Of a DNA stretch of 64,000 nt, positions 33,799-46,484 are shown piece by piece. The notes under the pieces were generated by a model, which was given only the letters and a program-made list of their open reading frames with translations, was not told the origin of the DNA and searched no databases. The stretch lies in the NCBI RefSeq assembly GCF_016086655.4, contig NC_052131.2, positions 6,121,940 to 6,185,939 on the forward strand, given 5' to 3'. Made by a program: the position numbers and the translations under genes. Source of the stretch: Lepeophtheirus salmonis. Lineage: Eukaryota > Arthropoda > Copepoda > Siphonostomatoida > Caligidae. The stretch's first letter is position 1. Every line of letters begins with the position of its first letter.

Positions 33799-35550
33799 TT
33801 AGAAAAAATTACGGTTCACATTATGTCTTAATTTGATAGCTTTTTTCTCTTTCAAAGGAATAAATCGAATACTTTTAGGACTCGTATTGGCTAAAATGCT
33901 TGATAAATCTGTATCTTCATCTGTATCTGAAGATGAGGAACTTTGAATTAAATCAATCTCATCGACGAATGAATTTTTGTCTGATGAATGAACCTGAGTC
34001 ATCCCATTGGCCATTTCAATGAGAACACGATCCAACCACGTGACATTATTTGGATAGATGAGACCTCCTTCATAGAATCCCAGATGGCCACCATGTTTTT
34101 GCTCAATAAAGATAAATTTTTCATTTTTCTCTATAGACAAATGATAAAAAGATAAAAGTAGTCATATTAATTAAGTCGTATATAAGCGTTAGTCTACTCT
34201 ATATATAAACATGGAACAACGATGATACCTGATTCTTTTCTTGCTAATGCAGTCAATGGAGGTGGAACAATGGGATCATCTGCAGCATTCAAAAAAATCA
34301 TGGGGACCTTAATCCCGCCAAAATAATGAACAGAGCTACTGTTTCTATAAAATGCTTCTACACTATCAAAATTGTACAATTTTCTTGTATAGCTGTCATC
34401 TAAATCGACGAGGGTTGCTGAGTACCATACATCCTTCTCATTGATACATTTTTCTCGCTTAATTTGTTCTGTAAATAGCTGTTTTTGCCACCTCCGGAGA
34501 ATAGCTTTCATATTCTCAGTCATAGCGAATAAATATAATCTGCGAAATCCTTCCCAGTCCAGCATATATTTGGACGCTCTAAAACGTAAAAATTACATTT
34601 TACATTCAGTGTTTATAAAACAAGTATTTAAAAGAGCTTTCTTTAAAAGCATACCTGGCTGCATCATATCCTTGGCAAATGGAGATCCCACCGATTATAT
34701 TTTTAGGTTTCACTCTCCCTTCTTCACCCAGATATTTTGTAATAAGATTACCACCCATTGAGAACCCTACAGATAGCATAAGAGTTCCTGGAAATCTTCT
34801 AATTAGGTCCTGAACCATACCCTCATAGTCATTTGTATTACCTGAAGAAAAAGAGGATAGAGAGTTTGTCTTGTAAATGGCTAATTAAATGTCTTTGAAT
34901 ACCGTAACTAAATATCCTAGGAGATGTGACTGGTACATTTTTAAGGACTCCTATATGATTTAAAACAGCAACTCGATATCCTCCCAGTTGTGCTTCTTGA
35001 ACAACCCGTCGAATATATACGGAATCACTCGAGTTCCCAATCCCTGGGCATATAGCCAGCGTATAATCACCTAATAAAATATAATAAAAGATGAAGCAAG
35101 AGTTCAATTAAAGAATAGAAGTGTTCTTTTTGACTACGGTTTAGAACGTGTTGCCCTGCTGCGGGATAGAGATCATATGTGACTGTTGTACCATCTATAT
35201 GCTTAAAATAATAGCGCTTTCCATTGAGAAATGGGCAGTGAATTTGACTCAAAACTCCTTGAATAATCGTTTGCACATGTCCACTGAATCCCCATAGCCG
35301 TGTGGGAACATATCTATAGCATGCAAAATATTAATTATTTAATATATAGGACAGATATAAACAACGAACAAGAATATTGATAAGACAGAGACTGAACTTA
35401 CGGTTGACACAGCGTGGGAGCATGTTGAAGGATTTGTTCGATAAATTTGGCATTGGCACTGTAGAAGAGTGACTTTTGAGGACTCGTGTTCACGTTAAGG
35501 ATTTTAAAGAGAATGCAAAGGATGAGGGCTACGAGGACAAGTAAGTACAT
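33799..35550 (-). CDS. ABHD2: ABHD2-like monoacylglycerol lipase, six exons
   Basis: Alpha/beta-hydrolase of membranes; the vertebrate enzyme cleaves monoacylglycerol. Exons: 35550-35402, 35313-35138, 35070-34903, 34841-34655, 34578-34229, 34130-33799, in phase, 453 residues. An N-terminal membrane helix (about 2-18) is followed by LWGFSGHVQT, TLAICPGIGNSS and AVLNHIGVL, which match ABHD2 closely. The catalytic triad is complete: nucleophile in GFSMGGN (Ser192), acid in NAADDPIV (Asp327/328) and base in GGHLGF (His359). The GISICQGYDA block supports ABHD2 over ABHD1/3. The C-terminal tail, with a Ser/Asp-rich stretch and a basic end, is longer than in vertebrates. In exon 2, splicing was set at AAC C|GTAGTC since reading on would break the domain. 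Confidence 0.94.
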
Positions 35551-37350
35551 GATGTTTCATGTGCTACAGTACTAGTTATTGATTAATAATATTATACTAT
35601 TAGGAATAATAAATAAATATGAAATGATAGTTCGTCAAACTTCTTTGATCAAACTCTTGTTTAATATTTATTTATTATGAAGCTCGCTTCAATCTTCCTC
35701 TTTTATCTTGTTTCTTTCCACATTTGATTCAATTTGAAGTAGCCTCGATATAAAGAATGTTAAATGTACTGAAGGAGTAAGCGTAGTAACTTTGGTGCAT
35801 CTCTCAATCAGCATCAACATAGAGGAGCGCATACATACGGCATTGTAATATTGAGATTACTCATATGGGCGTGCGTTACTTGTCATTTCTTTCTTTATTT
35901 TTATTTTTATAGAATGTGCATATTAATTTGTATTTCTTAATTAAGAATTCCTTTGCCCAAGAGCCCATTTCATGTGATGACTCGATGAATGATAGTATTA
36001 GACTCAAAAAGAGCACCTCCACGGGAATTAAGGAACCAGAGTAACCAAGATTTCAATAAATTACTTGACCAATTCGATTGTACTTCTCCAACCCCCACAT
36101 TTTGAGTAGCTGATTCACTTTCTTTCCCTGGCTAGCTCTTATTAATTGACTCCTCCCCCATCCATGCCTATTTTCTCTTAGTTATGTTATAAATAATAAG
36201 AGTTCTCGACGTTCACATGCATGTCTGCTGACTTTAGAGTCAGATAGCCCCTTTCTTAATTGCTTTCCCTCCCTAATGATTAACTCTAAGTAATAAGTTA
36301 TACTTAATAACCAAGTGTAATTATGAATATGTATACAATATATACAATTATATAACTGATTGATTAGTCATTTGACAAATAATGACATCCTCGCGGGTTA
36401 CTATTGACTTGAATGCATGCTAGTTTATCCTTCATAGCGAAGAACAGTTGTCAAAATAGACATAATATAGACACTAAAGTAGACAAAACGCTTTCTATCA
36501 ACATGATGGGCCTATCTAGACCTTCTTTGATGGAGTTTTACTTTGTTGCCCTCCATATCTTTCAATTTTAAGGCTAGGTTAAAGTGAAGTTGTGAATTAG
36601 TTATTCCATACATAAGCACACACTATACATGTTCATAGTCTTTATTCGGTTTTGTGCTGTGAATATCTTAGACCAGTGGTTCCCAAATTGGAGTCTTAGT
36701 GTCTTTCAAGGGGAAATTATTCTTTTTAAACGACTTATTTATAAAAGTATTGTCTATTTACCCATCTATTATATTATAAATGGATCACCATGCAACTAAA
36801 ATTGTATTTAATTAATTTGAGAACTGATTAATTATAATTATTTACCAATTACAGAAAATTTCCAGTTTTTTCCTAATTATTCCACTTCTTTTTTAGTTAC
36901 TTATACTGTGTAATTCACATGAGATGTATATTAGAGTACAAATAAGTTCAAATACTTGAAATAATTAATATGATGATTAATTGATGTCACAATCCCTTTA
37001 AACCTGTTAAATGAATTTGATTGCAATCGAAGTTTATAGTCAGAAGCCGAAAAAAATGCGTGCATTGAGTATAGAAAAAAAAAAGTTATTGATTTATCTA
37101 TATTTTTATTCATTTTCAATCAGTGTTGAATGCTGATACATGATTTTTCTCTTCCAAATAGGATCAGATACTATTTGTGTATAAATTATAAAATAAAATA
37201 ATTTCTAGAAAATATGTTATATTTGTAAATAAGTTAATTTTTTAAAGCACGGAGTACCCGTGCTAGTAGACCGTTCCGCAATAACAGAATAACATTACTG
37301 TGCAATACAATCATTACTATAATTTGTAAGAGATTAATCCTTTCGTGTGA
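35551..37350. other. Intergenic between ABHD2 and ATP6AP1
   Basis: About 1.8 kb. The right side of the ABHD2 start holds its promoter; near 36,674 there is a possible hAT end, CAGTGGTTCCCAAA preceded by CTTAGAC. No matching second terminus was found, so the element is not delimited. No gene seen. Confidence 0.5.
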
Positions 37351-38311
37351 TTACTCGTGAAGAGGAACACTTAAAGGCTTCCCTTTGGGATCATCATATC
37401 GAGTTGGTGTATTTAAATTTAGCATCATATTTACTGACCAAAGGAATATCAGAACAAGTATAAGGACGATGAATAATATTTCCCATATTTTTGCTGATAT
37501 AAGTGGATCACAGTCCCAACTATACCCAAATCTAGGTTGTGTTCCATTTAAAGATCCAACATCATAAGGTTGCACTAGTAATCCTGGAAACTCTAGACCA
37601 AGTACCAGGGTGCCTACTTCTTGCTTGCTAGGATCACTTGTAAATATTTGTTTATTACAATACCAAGAGAGTTTCTTCGAAGGACTACCTGTCGTGTATC
37701 CTCGCCCATAGGCTCTATCAACTTCACTTGTGGTATATCCAGTCTTGATGTATGGTCTCAAAACCGTTTTACCCGAAATCGGCTTAGGGGTCGAACCGTT
37801 TAGTACTTTACCTTCGACTGTTGTAGAAATTGTAATTAGAGTCCATTTAATTTTGTCAAGTTGGAATTGAAGATTAAATGTTACTTCAGTGAGAAGAGAT
37901 GCATTATTTTTTAAACCTGGCAAATATAAATATTTAATAATAATAAAATTAATTAAAATATTTGATAAAATGAAGAAAATCTCAGTTGTTACCGTGGCAC
38001 TGGATCCCAGAGTAGGCAACATTAATACTTGAAAGTATAGTAGAATTGTCTCCAGGACTTGAGGATGAAGTAACAATAGGCACTACGTCCGTAATTATAT
38101 CCACACTCTCTATTATACTTCCAAGTTTTTTCTGTGGATTTAATTCGTAGAAATGGACTCTTAAGGGGCCACTAAGCTGCATCAGAACGGCAGATCCATT
38201 AAAACGATAAGGATTTAGTTTTTTCTCTAAAGGCACTGTTTGAGCCTTATCTTGAGCAAAACACAATCCAATCCTTAGAAGCAAGACAATCAATGAATTT
38301 TTTAAATACAT
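37351..38311 (-). CDS. V-ATPase accessory subunit Ac45-like (ATP6AP1 family)
   Basis: Accessory subunit of the vacuolar proton pump, helping assembly and sorting. Exons 38311-37993 and 37916-37351 join in phase to 294 residues. A signal peptide is visible (about 1-21, ending near CFAQ), followed by a luminal part with several N-glycosylation sites (NGS, NST, NAS, NGS, NGT) and paired cysteines (SWYCNK, SWDCDP). One membrane helix (about 251-272) and a short tail RYDDPKGKPLSVP close the protein; the Arg/Lys-(F/Y)-Asp-Asp-Pro-Lys-Gly tail is typical of Ac45. Vertebrate ATP6AP1 is much longer (about 470) because of an N-terminal domain removed by a protease. Here that domain is absent, so this resembles the ATP6AP1L/ATP6AP1 core only. 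Gene-level name left open for this reason. Confidence 0.82.
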
Positions 38312-39442
38312 CACTGAGTGAAAAGATGAATGATGACCAAAACTCCCCCAAAAAATGAATTATTATTTATTAGTAATAATTAAGTTGCTTTTGCAGTTTA
38401 CAGCTAACTGACAGCCAACAGCAGTAGCTACCTATTCCATTTCACTTGTAAGTTGTTGACGTCATCAACCTTAGGTGTTTTTATATAAAAATCATGATTC
38501 TCATTCATGGTATGTCACATAGCATAGGCAATAGCTAGGTAGTTCATAAAAAAGTAACTACTCTTAATGCTAGCCTCTATAGAATTAATAGTTAATTAGT
38601 AATAAGCAGTATCTTCTTACTAATTGTTACAAGATATTTAAGATTAGCATAATCCAAGTACATTTAGACATTGGTGGATCTTCAATCTTGCACCTAACAC
38701 TGTTATTTTTTTTATTAATAAAGGATTTCGAATTTAATACTATGCACTATATATCTCTAACCGTATATTACAAACAATTTAACTGTAGCAATACATTTGA
38801 GTTCAGTTCAGTCACAGAGGTTCTCAATGTTTTTAATCCATACCACACTTCATCAATGAGCTCTCATTGATTTTACTTCCAGAGAGTAGTACTCCATTCA
38901 AAAATAACTAGATCAAATACAGACGAAAAAAATACCAGTCTTTTACTTGGTTACTTATATGATATAAATGTAAAATAAAAGTCTATGGCCCCTAGGTTTT
39001 AGAGCTACTCTTCTAGCGCCATTTATTTTTTTCTACTGAAAGAGGCAGTAGACACATTTTGTGGAAGTCTCATCAATAACACAATCAACATATTTTAGAA
39101 GAATTCGAACGTGATATATATTACTATTAGGTATTATGTGTAGTTTATCGACAATTATCTCGAACCTTCGACAAGAAACGAGATCTTATTTAAATAAAAA
39201 TTAAGAAGATGGAATACATCTTAGAAAATATTAATTTATTTCATATTTTTCGAAGTTACATTTCTATGGAGGAAATGAAAGAAGGATTCACTACGTCTCC
39301 ATGCTTTGATGGATATCAAATCAAGTATAGAGCTGAAACGAATATTTATAAAACAATCGAGGTCAATAAGTCTCTTGTGTGTGTGAGTGTGTATACATAT
39401 ATAGATAGATAGGATAGTTTTAACTCAGTAATTATAATTTCT
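38312..39442. other. Intergenic between ATP6AP1-like and COPS6
   Basis: About 1.1 kb. It includes the promoter of the ATP6AP1-like gene on its left side and the COPS6 3' UTR on its right. A 67-codon ORF at 39,209-39,412 is open but has no context or recognisable pattern. Confidence 0.5.
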
Positions 39443-40532
39443 TTAGAAAAATATCCCTCTCATTCTCCGACAGGTCCCTTGCCTAGGAAACAAGATGTTT
39501 AATTTATTGACATATTGATTAAGATTATTGGATGATTTAAGAATGGATCCGAGGTAGGTCATGAGTGCAACATCGTTATATTGAGAGTAAAACTCAGGTT
39601 TGAAACGCGAACTCTCAAGTACTGGTAACCGATCAGCTAGTGCCTTTGCTTCACGCAAAATTTCATGATTATGAGGAAGTTCTCCAGATTGAACTGCTTT
39701 TACATACTCTAGAATAACTTTGACACGAGAGGCAAGCATTTTGATGGCAGAGTGCTGAACAACTACATGCTCAGATACTTTCGAGTAATTCGACTCATCG
39801 TCGTCACGAGAAATACGGGCCACATGATCCAATCCAATCCTTTCTGCCTCTTCTGTTGCAAGGGTGAAGGATAGCTTGACAAAGAGCATTCCATGTCCTC
39901 CAACCAAATCAAAGAGAGACTCATACATGTTGACGGGAAGGTCGCTTTGTCGAGCAAGGGGATTCATTTGCAGGAAGAGGGGACTTTCGTTGAACTCAGT
40001 GATTTGTCTATGTATTTCTAAATCCGAGGAAGTTGGGAGCTCTCCCGTGGAGTACCATCCCAGGAAATCCATGTCTGTGAAGACCTGTTTGAACTGCTCT
40101 TCCTTGGCTTTGTAGTATTCCATATCAATGATGACTTTCTCTTCAATCATGTTGTAATCTAACTCAAATGAATTCATGATTTCAATGTCACGACCCTTTT
40201 GCTTCCCAATGATGGCCCCGTAGACCTGTGTGGCTGAGCCAGTCTGCGCCTTTGTCCTCGTCCAATGCTCAGATATATTCATAATTACAAGCCTATTCAA
40301 ATAATAATCAATACATCATGAGTAATCAAACAAGAAGCCAGAGCCAGCGCCTTTCTCCCAAATCAACTTACGGATGCAGAGATACAGACACGGTTCCTTG
40401 AGTACCATTTGAAGCCATCACGGACTTTTCCCCACTGGCGTCAGAAGAAGTTGTTGCTGCACTACTCAACACCCCACTAGCTCCAGTCTCAGAACTACAA
40501 CCCTCAGGGGCGGCGGTGGCATCCATCTCCAT
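39443..40532 (-). CDS. COPS6: COP9 signalosome complex subunit 6
   Basis: Subunit of the COP9 signalosome, which removes NEDD8 from cullins. Exons 40532-40372 and 40292-39443 join in phase to 336 residues. After a variable Ala/Ser/Thr-rich leader (about 1-45), SVSLHPLVIMNISEHW starts the MPN domain; IGKQKGRDIEIMNSFEL, KEEQFKQVF and ATEEAERIGLDHVAR match CSN6 closely. The place of the metal-binding His pair (normally GWYHSHP in active MPN+ proteins) reads GWYSTGELP, so the domain is catalytically dead, as expected for CSN6. The C-terminus ends in RRMRGIFF, as in vertebrate CSN6. Start is the first in-frame ATG of MEMDATAAPEG. It faces away from CEBPZ, 3 kb away. Confidence 0.96.
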
Positions 40533-40874
40533 GCCTATAACTTCCAAATCACTTCAATTCTATTTGAAAGCAAATAATGGGATCACAAGGATCACTCCGA
40601 ATAAGTACACATAAGTGACGAGACACAATAATCAATTATTATTATAAAAATAACCATCAATGAAAAAAAAGCTGAGTTTAAGTTAATAGTAATAGATACA
40701 AAAAATTAGTTAGTTATGTTAACAGTCTTACTCAAATTCAATACAACTGTTCGAACTCTCCTTTCCGTAGAATTTCTCAGCTCATCCCAGCAACACCGTC
40801 ACAAATAAACAAACAATATTCAATAATAGAGCTCTATGGCTCTCAAACTTGAAGAGAGAGATATATATTTATAT

Positions 40875-42615
40875 ATATATCACAGTAGAGATTGAAATCC
40901 AGTAGAATCATTGATCTCTCTAAGGAGAATCAATAATTCTACTAGTAGAGATTACAATCCTATTCTCTCCTAGGACAAATTACAATTTTACAAACGGATA
41001 TAGAAGTAATGAATCTTTGAAGAGGTTGCGTGTTTCAAAGTATGACGACAAGTCATACCCCTCTATGGTAGTGTATATATATTGCAATATTGTACAAAAA
41101 TTATTCTTTCATTGCCGATTTCTTTTCTTTTTTTTCGTGAAAATTATGCTTAGTATAATGCTGGGAATTGTGATTCCTTTTAGTGAACTGACTAAAAAGA
41201 TTTGTTCATTGCATGAATCACTTCTTAAATACCCCCCTCCAATAAAAATAATTTGTTAGCATTTTTTAGAATGATTCAAACTGATCTAAAAAAACCTGAA
41301 TAGTCAGATTATGTATTTATTTGGATCAAACTGCATTGAATCCAAATTAATATTAAAGAATATAAGCTGGCTGACTTTAGTTGGGATCAGTTCAATATTC
41401 CTTATATCCTAAAACTTTCATATTGCATGAATAATGAAATAAAATCTTTAACTTGTGTTTTAGTTAACCCAATACTAATGTAAGGATTCATTTTAGTTAA
41501 TAAATTATCTTTAGTAAAGAAAACCTGCATAACTGGTAGAACAGGATGTATTTTTGGATACCATATGTGATTTACGATGCTCAGGGAAGCGGCTGTGGAA
41601 GAATTTTTTCATTTAATAGTTTGAGTAGACTCAAGTGAACTGCTACCTGAATTTACGAAATATGAATAATCTGTAAAGGATTCAGTTATTTTATTAAATA
41701 AGTTCTTTTCATGACTCAGTTCTTTTAAAGATTCAATTTTTTTTGTTAATCAGTTCTTTTGTTAAAACAGTTCAGTTGAATGATATATTCTAGAAATCTA
41801 ATACTAGTCCCAGCATTATCCTATGAATGATGATGATTGTTGTAACTTGTAGGATTTAATCCAGAGTTGAGCTTGAAGCAAGGGAGAGTAAGTGGTCCTG
41901 AAGAAGAGAGTGAGGGGACCGAGCAATTAGCTTAATTGTTTACGTAGATTTGAATTGTGGAAAAAGAAAGAAAAGAAGAGAAAAGAGGATTATTAAATTG
42001 ATGATTGTCGATGGATGAGAAGAAATAGGAGCGAGTAGTAATACAAATAGACGATGAAGAAGAGGAGTAATTACGGAATTTACTTATACTTCCCAATGTA
42101 TAAATAATATCAACTTATTCTATTTCTAATCACTATTAAAGATTTATCATGACGTCATTTCTAATCCATAAACAATCATTTGTATCTGTCTCCCATCCAT
42201 CGATAATAATCACTCATCTTAAGTTCCGATTGGCCACTCCCAAGCCCCCCCCTCTACAGCCCTATAAAAAACTAGTGTAGAAACATTAACCGTGCGACGT
42301 CATTAAATATCCTTCTTCAAAGTGGGGAAAAAATCAAAATGTCCAGGAATAAATTTTACGGGGAATAAAATTACCGGTCAGACTTGGCATCATATTTCGA
42401 AAACACGCAACCTCTTCAAACATTCAATGCTACCATCTCCCTGAATACAATTGTAATTTGTCCTAAGAGAGAATAGGTTTTTAATCTCTACTAGTAGAAT
42501 TATTGATTTTCCTAGGAGACATCATAATCATAATCTGTCCTAGGACAGATAACGATCATGATCCCTCCTAGGAGAATCAACGATTCTACTGGATTTCAAT
42601 ATCTACTGTGACATA
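40875..42615. mobile_element. 1.74-kb element with long terminal inverted repeats in a divergent promoter region
   Basis: The left arm (about 40,875-41,059) and the right arm (about 42,377-42,615) are inverted copies. Shared blocks, from the tip inward: CACAGTAGA, ATTGAAATCCAGTAGAATC, AATCAATAATTCTACTAGTA followed by GAGATTA, GGACAAATTACAATT, TTTGAAGAGGTTGCGTGTTT. The right arm has extra copies of a CCTAGG-centred unit (TCTCCTAGGA, TCCTAGGACAGA). The interior (41,060-42,376) shows no transposase; a short ORF at 41,017-41,259 starts in the left arm. The element lies between the COPS6 and CEBPZ starts and may carry or displace regulatory sites. Target duplication not resolved, because both flanks are AT repeats. 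Confidence 0.8.
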
Positions 42616-43524
42616 TATATCCGATATCGATATAATTGTACATAGTTCCCTTAAATAGTTCTTCCAATTAAACTCTATTTAGATTACTCCAAAAGGGAAA
42701 AAAATATTAAATAGATACTAAACTCAGTCTACTGTATTTAATGTCATATTTTATTGAAAGTGCACATTAAAAGTATGAAAGTACATTAAATTAAGAACAT
42801 AAAATCTTCCTGGTGCTCATTTATCTGTATTTTATTTCATACGAGTTGCAAATGAAAAATGTATACATGCTATAATACACTTATTTAATATATACTATTT
42901 AAGCTTTTAACTATTCGATCCTTAGAAAAAAAAAACATTTGATAGATATTAATATTATGCTCACTTATTATGATATTAAACAAATAAATATCATCTTTAC
43001 CACTCTGATTATCCCCTCTTCCTCCAACTTACATCTATTATTTTACAATTTGAGAAACACTATTATAATATATATATCATTATTTATTATAGAGTGTAGC
43101 CGAATATCTTGGTGGCAAGACAATATATTGATATAAAATTATTATTTATTATATATTGTAAACTCGGATAGATTATATTAGGTTTAAAGCGTCACCTACT
43201 ATTTTCCTGCATGTTATAAGTGTAGCTAATGAATCTTTACTTTATTACTTTACTTAACATGGATGTTAATAATCCCGCCATGCTTCATCCAACGATAGAG
43301 ATAATATTTATTTAAGTAGCTAATACTTGTAATACTATATATAGGTAGCTAGAATTAAGTAAATAAATCTGTGACGTCATGTCTCTTTTTATTTTATTGA
43401 GCACCGGCCATATACGTACTCGATATATATAAATATAAGCACGTGTCCTGGCATATCTATTTACTTTTATTTTTTAATTGTAATTCATAGAATATTTATA
43501 AATATTGTTGTTTTAAGAACTAAG
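42616..43524. other. Upstream flank of CEBPZ
   Basis: About 0.9 kb of AT-rich sequence between the long-inverted-repeat element and the CEBPZ start; it should include the CEBPZ promoter. No other feature seen. Confidence 0.5.
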
Positions 43525-46484
43525 ATGAACTCGTCGAAAAAGGCCAAGGTCACAAAAACGGTGCCCCTAAAACATGAGGAAGAGGAGGATGGAGAGGGGG
43601 AGGAGGCCATGGACATAGATTTTACTGGAGATTTCAAATCCGAGGAGGATAAAAAGGATTGGGTGGAGTTGCTGAAGGTAAGAGGGTCATAATCAATAAT
43701 ACTATTAAAGGATGTTGTCTTATCCGTTTTTGTTTTTAGAACTCTGGCTTATCCAATGAGAGCTCCAAATCTGCCCCGAAGTCCAAACACTCCAAAAATG
43801 AGGAAAAAGTTGTGAAAAAGGTGAAGAAATCTTCAAAAAATAAGAGAAAGAAATTGAATTCAGAGGAGGCTGAGCCTGAATCTACTACCGTGCAAGAAGA
43901 AAAAGAGCCCAATGCCGTTGTGAATCATGGAAATTTAGCCTTTTGTAAACTCTCTCCTCCAGATCGGAAATTCGTGCTTATCAAACAAAATAATGTCAAA
44001 TGGTACGAACTCCTCAATGAACTTTGCACAGAAATTGTGACCAATCCATCATCCAGTAATATTAAAGAGCCTCTTAACGACTACTGGAGTGATAAAATGC
44101 TAAAGTATGCGACAAAGCTTCATCAGAAAGAGGAAGAAGTCTTTAAAAATCTTTCATTAAAGTCCAGTCAATATTCCTGGTCAGAGAAAATCCTTTCTTC
44201 TTTCAATCATGGCGGAGGTACCCTACAAGACAAGCTAAATGTTCATACTGTCAGACTTCAAGAGTCTCCTGTCCATCATTTTAAATCCTTAGAAGCTCTT
44301 ATCGCCCATGTTAATACAAAGAGCAGACGCCCTATGAATCTCTGCATGGATATTTTAACGGATCTTTTCATCTCTCATCTGTTAGTTCCAGGAAGGAAGC
44401 TTAAACCCTTTCTTAAAAATCCTTTTAGATCAATTGCCTCTTGCGCTTCTCCCGAAAAAAGGGATCGTTTGATTCTCTTATGGTACTTTGAGTCCCAATT
44501 AAAGGAATATTATTCGAGTTACCTGATTGCTTTGAAGGAAGTATCCATGGATCAAATCGAAAAGACTAGAATAGACGGCATGTCCAAAACTCTTTCTCTT
44601 CTCATTGCAAATCCTGAGATGGAAAATATACTTCTTGAGGGACTCGTCAATAAATTGGGAGACCCTGTGAGATCTGTTGCTTCAAGAGCCATTTATCAGT
44701 TAAGCACCCTCCTTTGTAAGCATCATCCTGCTATGAAAGTAATTGTTGTGAAAGAGGTTGAGCGTCTATTATTTAGAAATAATGTAAATCCAAAGGCTCA
44801 ATACTACGGAATTTGCTTTTTGAGTCAAGTAATGCTCTCAGAATCAAAGGATGAAGAGATTGCGAAAAAAATGATCCAAATTTACTTTTCTTTTTTTAAA
44901 TCCTCAATCCATAAAGGTGAAATCGACTCAAAACTGATGTCAGGTCTCCTAACTGGAGTAAATAGAGCCTTTCCTTATGCTAAAGATTTGATGAAGGACT
45001 CAGATTTTGAGATTCATGTTGAAACTCTGTATAAAGTAGTGCATATGAGTAACTTTAATATTAGCATTCAAGCATTATCCCTCTTGTTTCAAATAGATGC
45101 AGATAAGGAAAGATATTATTCGGCTATATACAAAAAGTCTTTGGACCATGATCTTGTAGGATCATCTAAACAAGCTATTTTCTTCAATTTAATTTTCAAA
45201 ACGCTTAAGGCAGATCCGGAGGTTATACGAGTTAAGGCCTTTGTTAAGAGACTCCTACAATGTAGTAGTACCTTTAAGCCACCTCTCGCATGCGCTATTT
45301 TGTTTATTGTGTCTGAAATAATTAAAGCCAGACCTGAACTCCAATTATTTAGCAGAGAATTGGCTAACTTCAACATGGATGTCTTTGATGAGGAAGATGA
45401 GGAACGTTACTTTGACGCTGTCGAGACATCTGATGGAGAAACAAACTATGAACCGGAGGTAAATGAAGTTAAGGAAAATAAGTCTAGTTCTTGGGTCCAT
45501 ACAAAAAATATTTCATCCAGACCAAAAACGAAGGAGTACAATCCCTTTTCTAGAAATCCTCTCTATGCTGGAGCTGAAATGAGCCATTTATGGGAGTTAA
45601 ATTACCTTAATACTCATTACCATCCTTCTGTTTCACTTTTTGCAACAAATATATGCTGCAATACTCCTATTTCCTACTCTGGTGATCCACTGGTTGATTT
45701 CACTCTCATTAGATTTTTAGACAGGTTTGTCTTTCGTAATCCCAAAAAGCAAAGCTCATCATCCCTTTCTAACAAGAAGCATCCCATGGCTAAGAAAGAC
45801 TCAACTACGGAATTTGTTCATCCTGATGATATTGAATATATTCAAACGAATGAATCGAAAATTCCAAATGATGAGCTTTTCATTTACAAATACTTGAAGA
45901 AGAGAGCTGACAATAAGTCAAAGGATGTGGAAGAGGATACATGGGATAATGATTCAGTTACCTCAGAAGAATTTGATAGATATTTGGATAAGATGGCTAC
46001 AGATTTTGGAGAAAACGATGACATAGACTTTGCTTCTGATTTAAGTAAGGAAGTTAAGAAACCAGGGAAGAAGAAGAAGAAAGGGGATGACTCATTTGAC
46101 GAATTAGAAGATGATGATGAGGAAGAAAGCGATATGGAATCCGAAGACCAATCCAACTCAGAAAGTGATTCCAGTGAGCTTGATGAGGAAGGATTTGATA
46201 TTGAAGAGGAAGATGGACCTGCTCCTAAAAAGAAAAGTGGAAAGAAACGTTCCATGAGTGGAGTAGGAGGGGATAGCGGCTTCCAATCACTTTTAGCATC
46301 TGCAGAAGAATTTGCGGAAATGATTGAAAACGACGAAACGACTCTCGATGCAGGTGGGTCTCAAGCCCTTTCTAATAAAGACAATTCAGGACTGAAACAA
46401 TTGAAATGGGAGAGTGGTCGATCAGGAAATAGGCCTTTTAAGAAACGGAAGGATATGATAAAAAGGAAGCGATCTAAACGATAG
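43525..46484 (+). CDS. CEBPZ: CEBPZ/NOC1 (Mak21 family) ribosome-assembly protein
   Basis: Nucleolar protein of the NOC1/MAK21 family, needed for early assembly of the large ribosomal subunit. Exons 43525-43677 and 43740-46484 join in phase to 965 residues. The N-terminus is highly charged (Lys and Glu tracts). The conserved body starts around ARSS-free region KWYELLNELC and has RLQESPVHHFKSLEALIAHV, LTDLFISHLLVPGRKLKPF and NNVNPKAQYYGICFLSQV, followed by the CBF/Mak21 domain with SRNPLYAGAE, HLWELNYLNTHYHPSVSLFA (about residues 660-690) and YSGDPLVDFTLIRFLDRF. The C-terminus has long Asp/Glu/Ser acidic tracts and ends in a basic stretch (KKRKDMIKRKRSKR), as in other family members. The exon 1 ATG at 43525 is the only plausible start. 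Confidence 0.95.

Noticed and set aside
39209..39412. 67-codon plus-strand ORF downstream of COPS6
   Set aside because: AT-rich, ends in a TG/TA simple repeat, shows no conserved pattern and no splice partner.
45884..46255. Minus-strand Ser-rich ORF of 123 codons
   Set aside because: It is the antisense shadow of the acidic Asp/Glu tract in CEBPZ.
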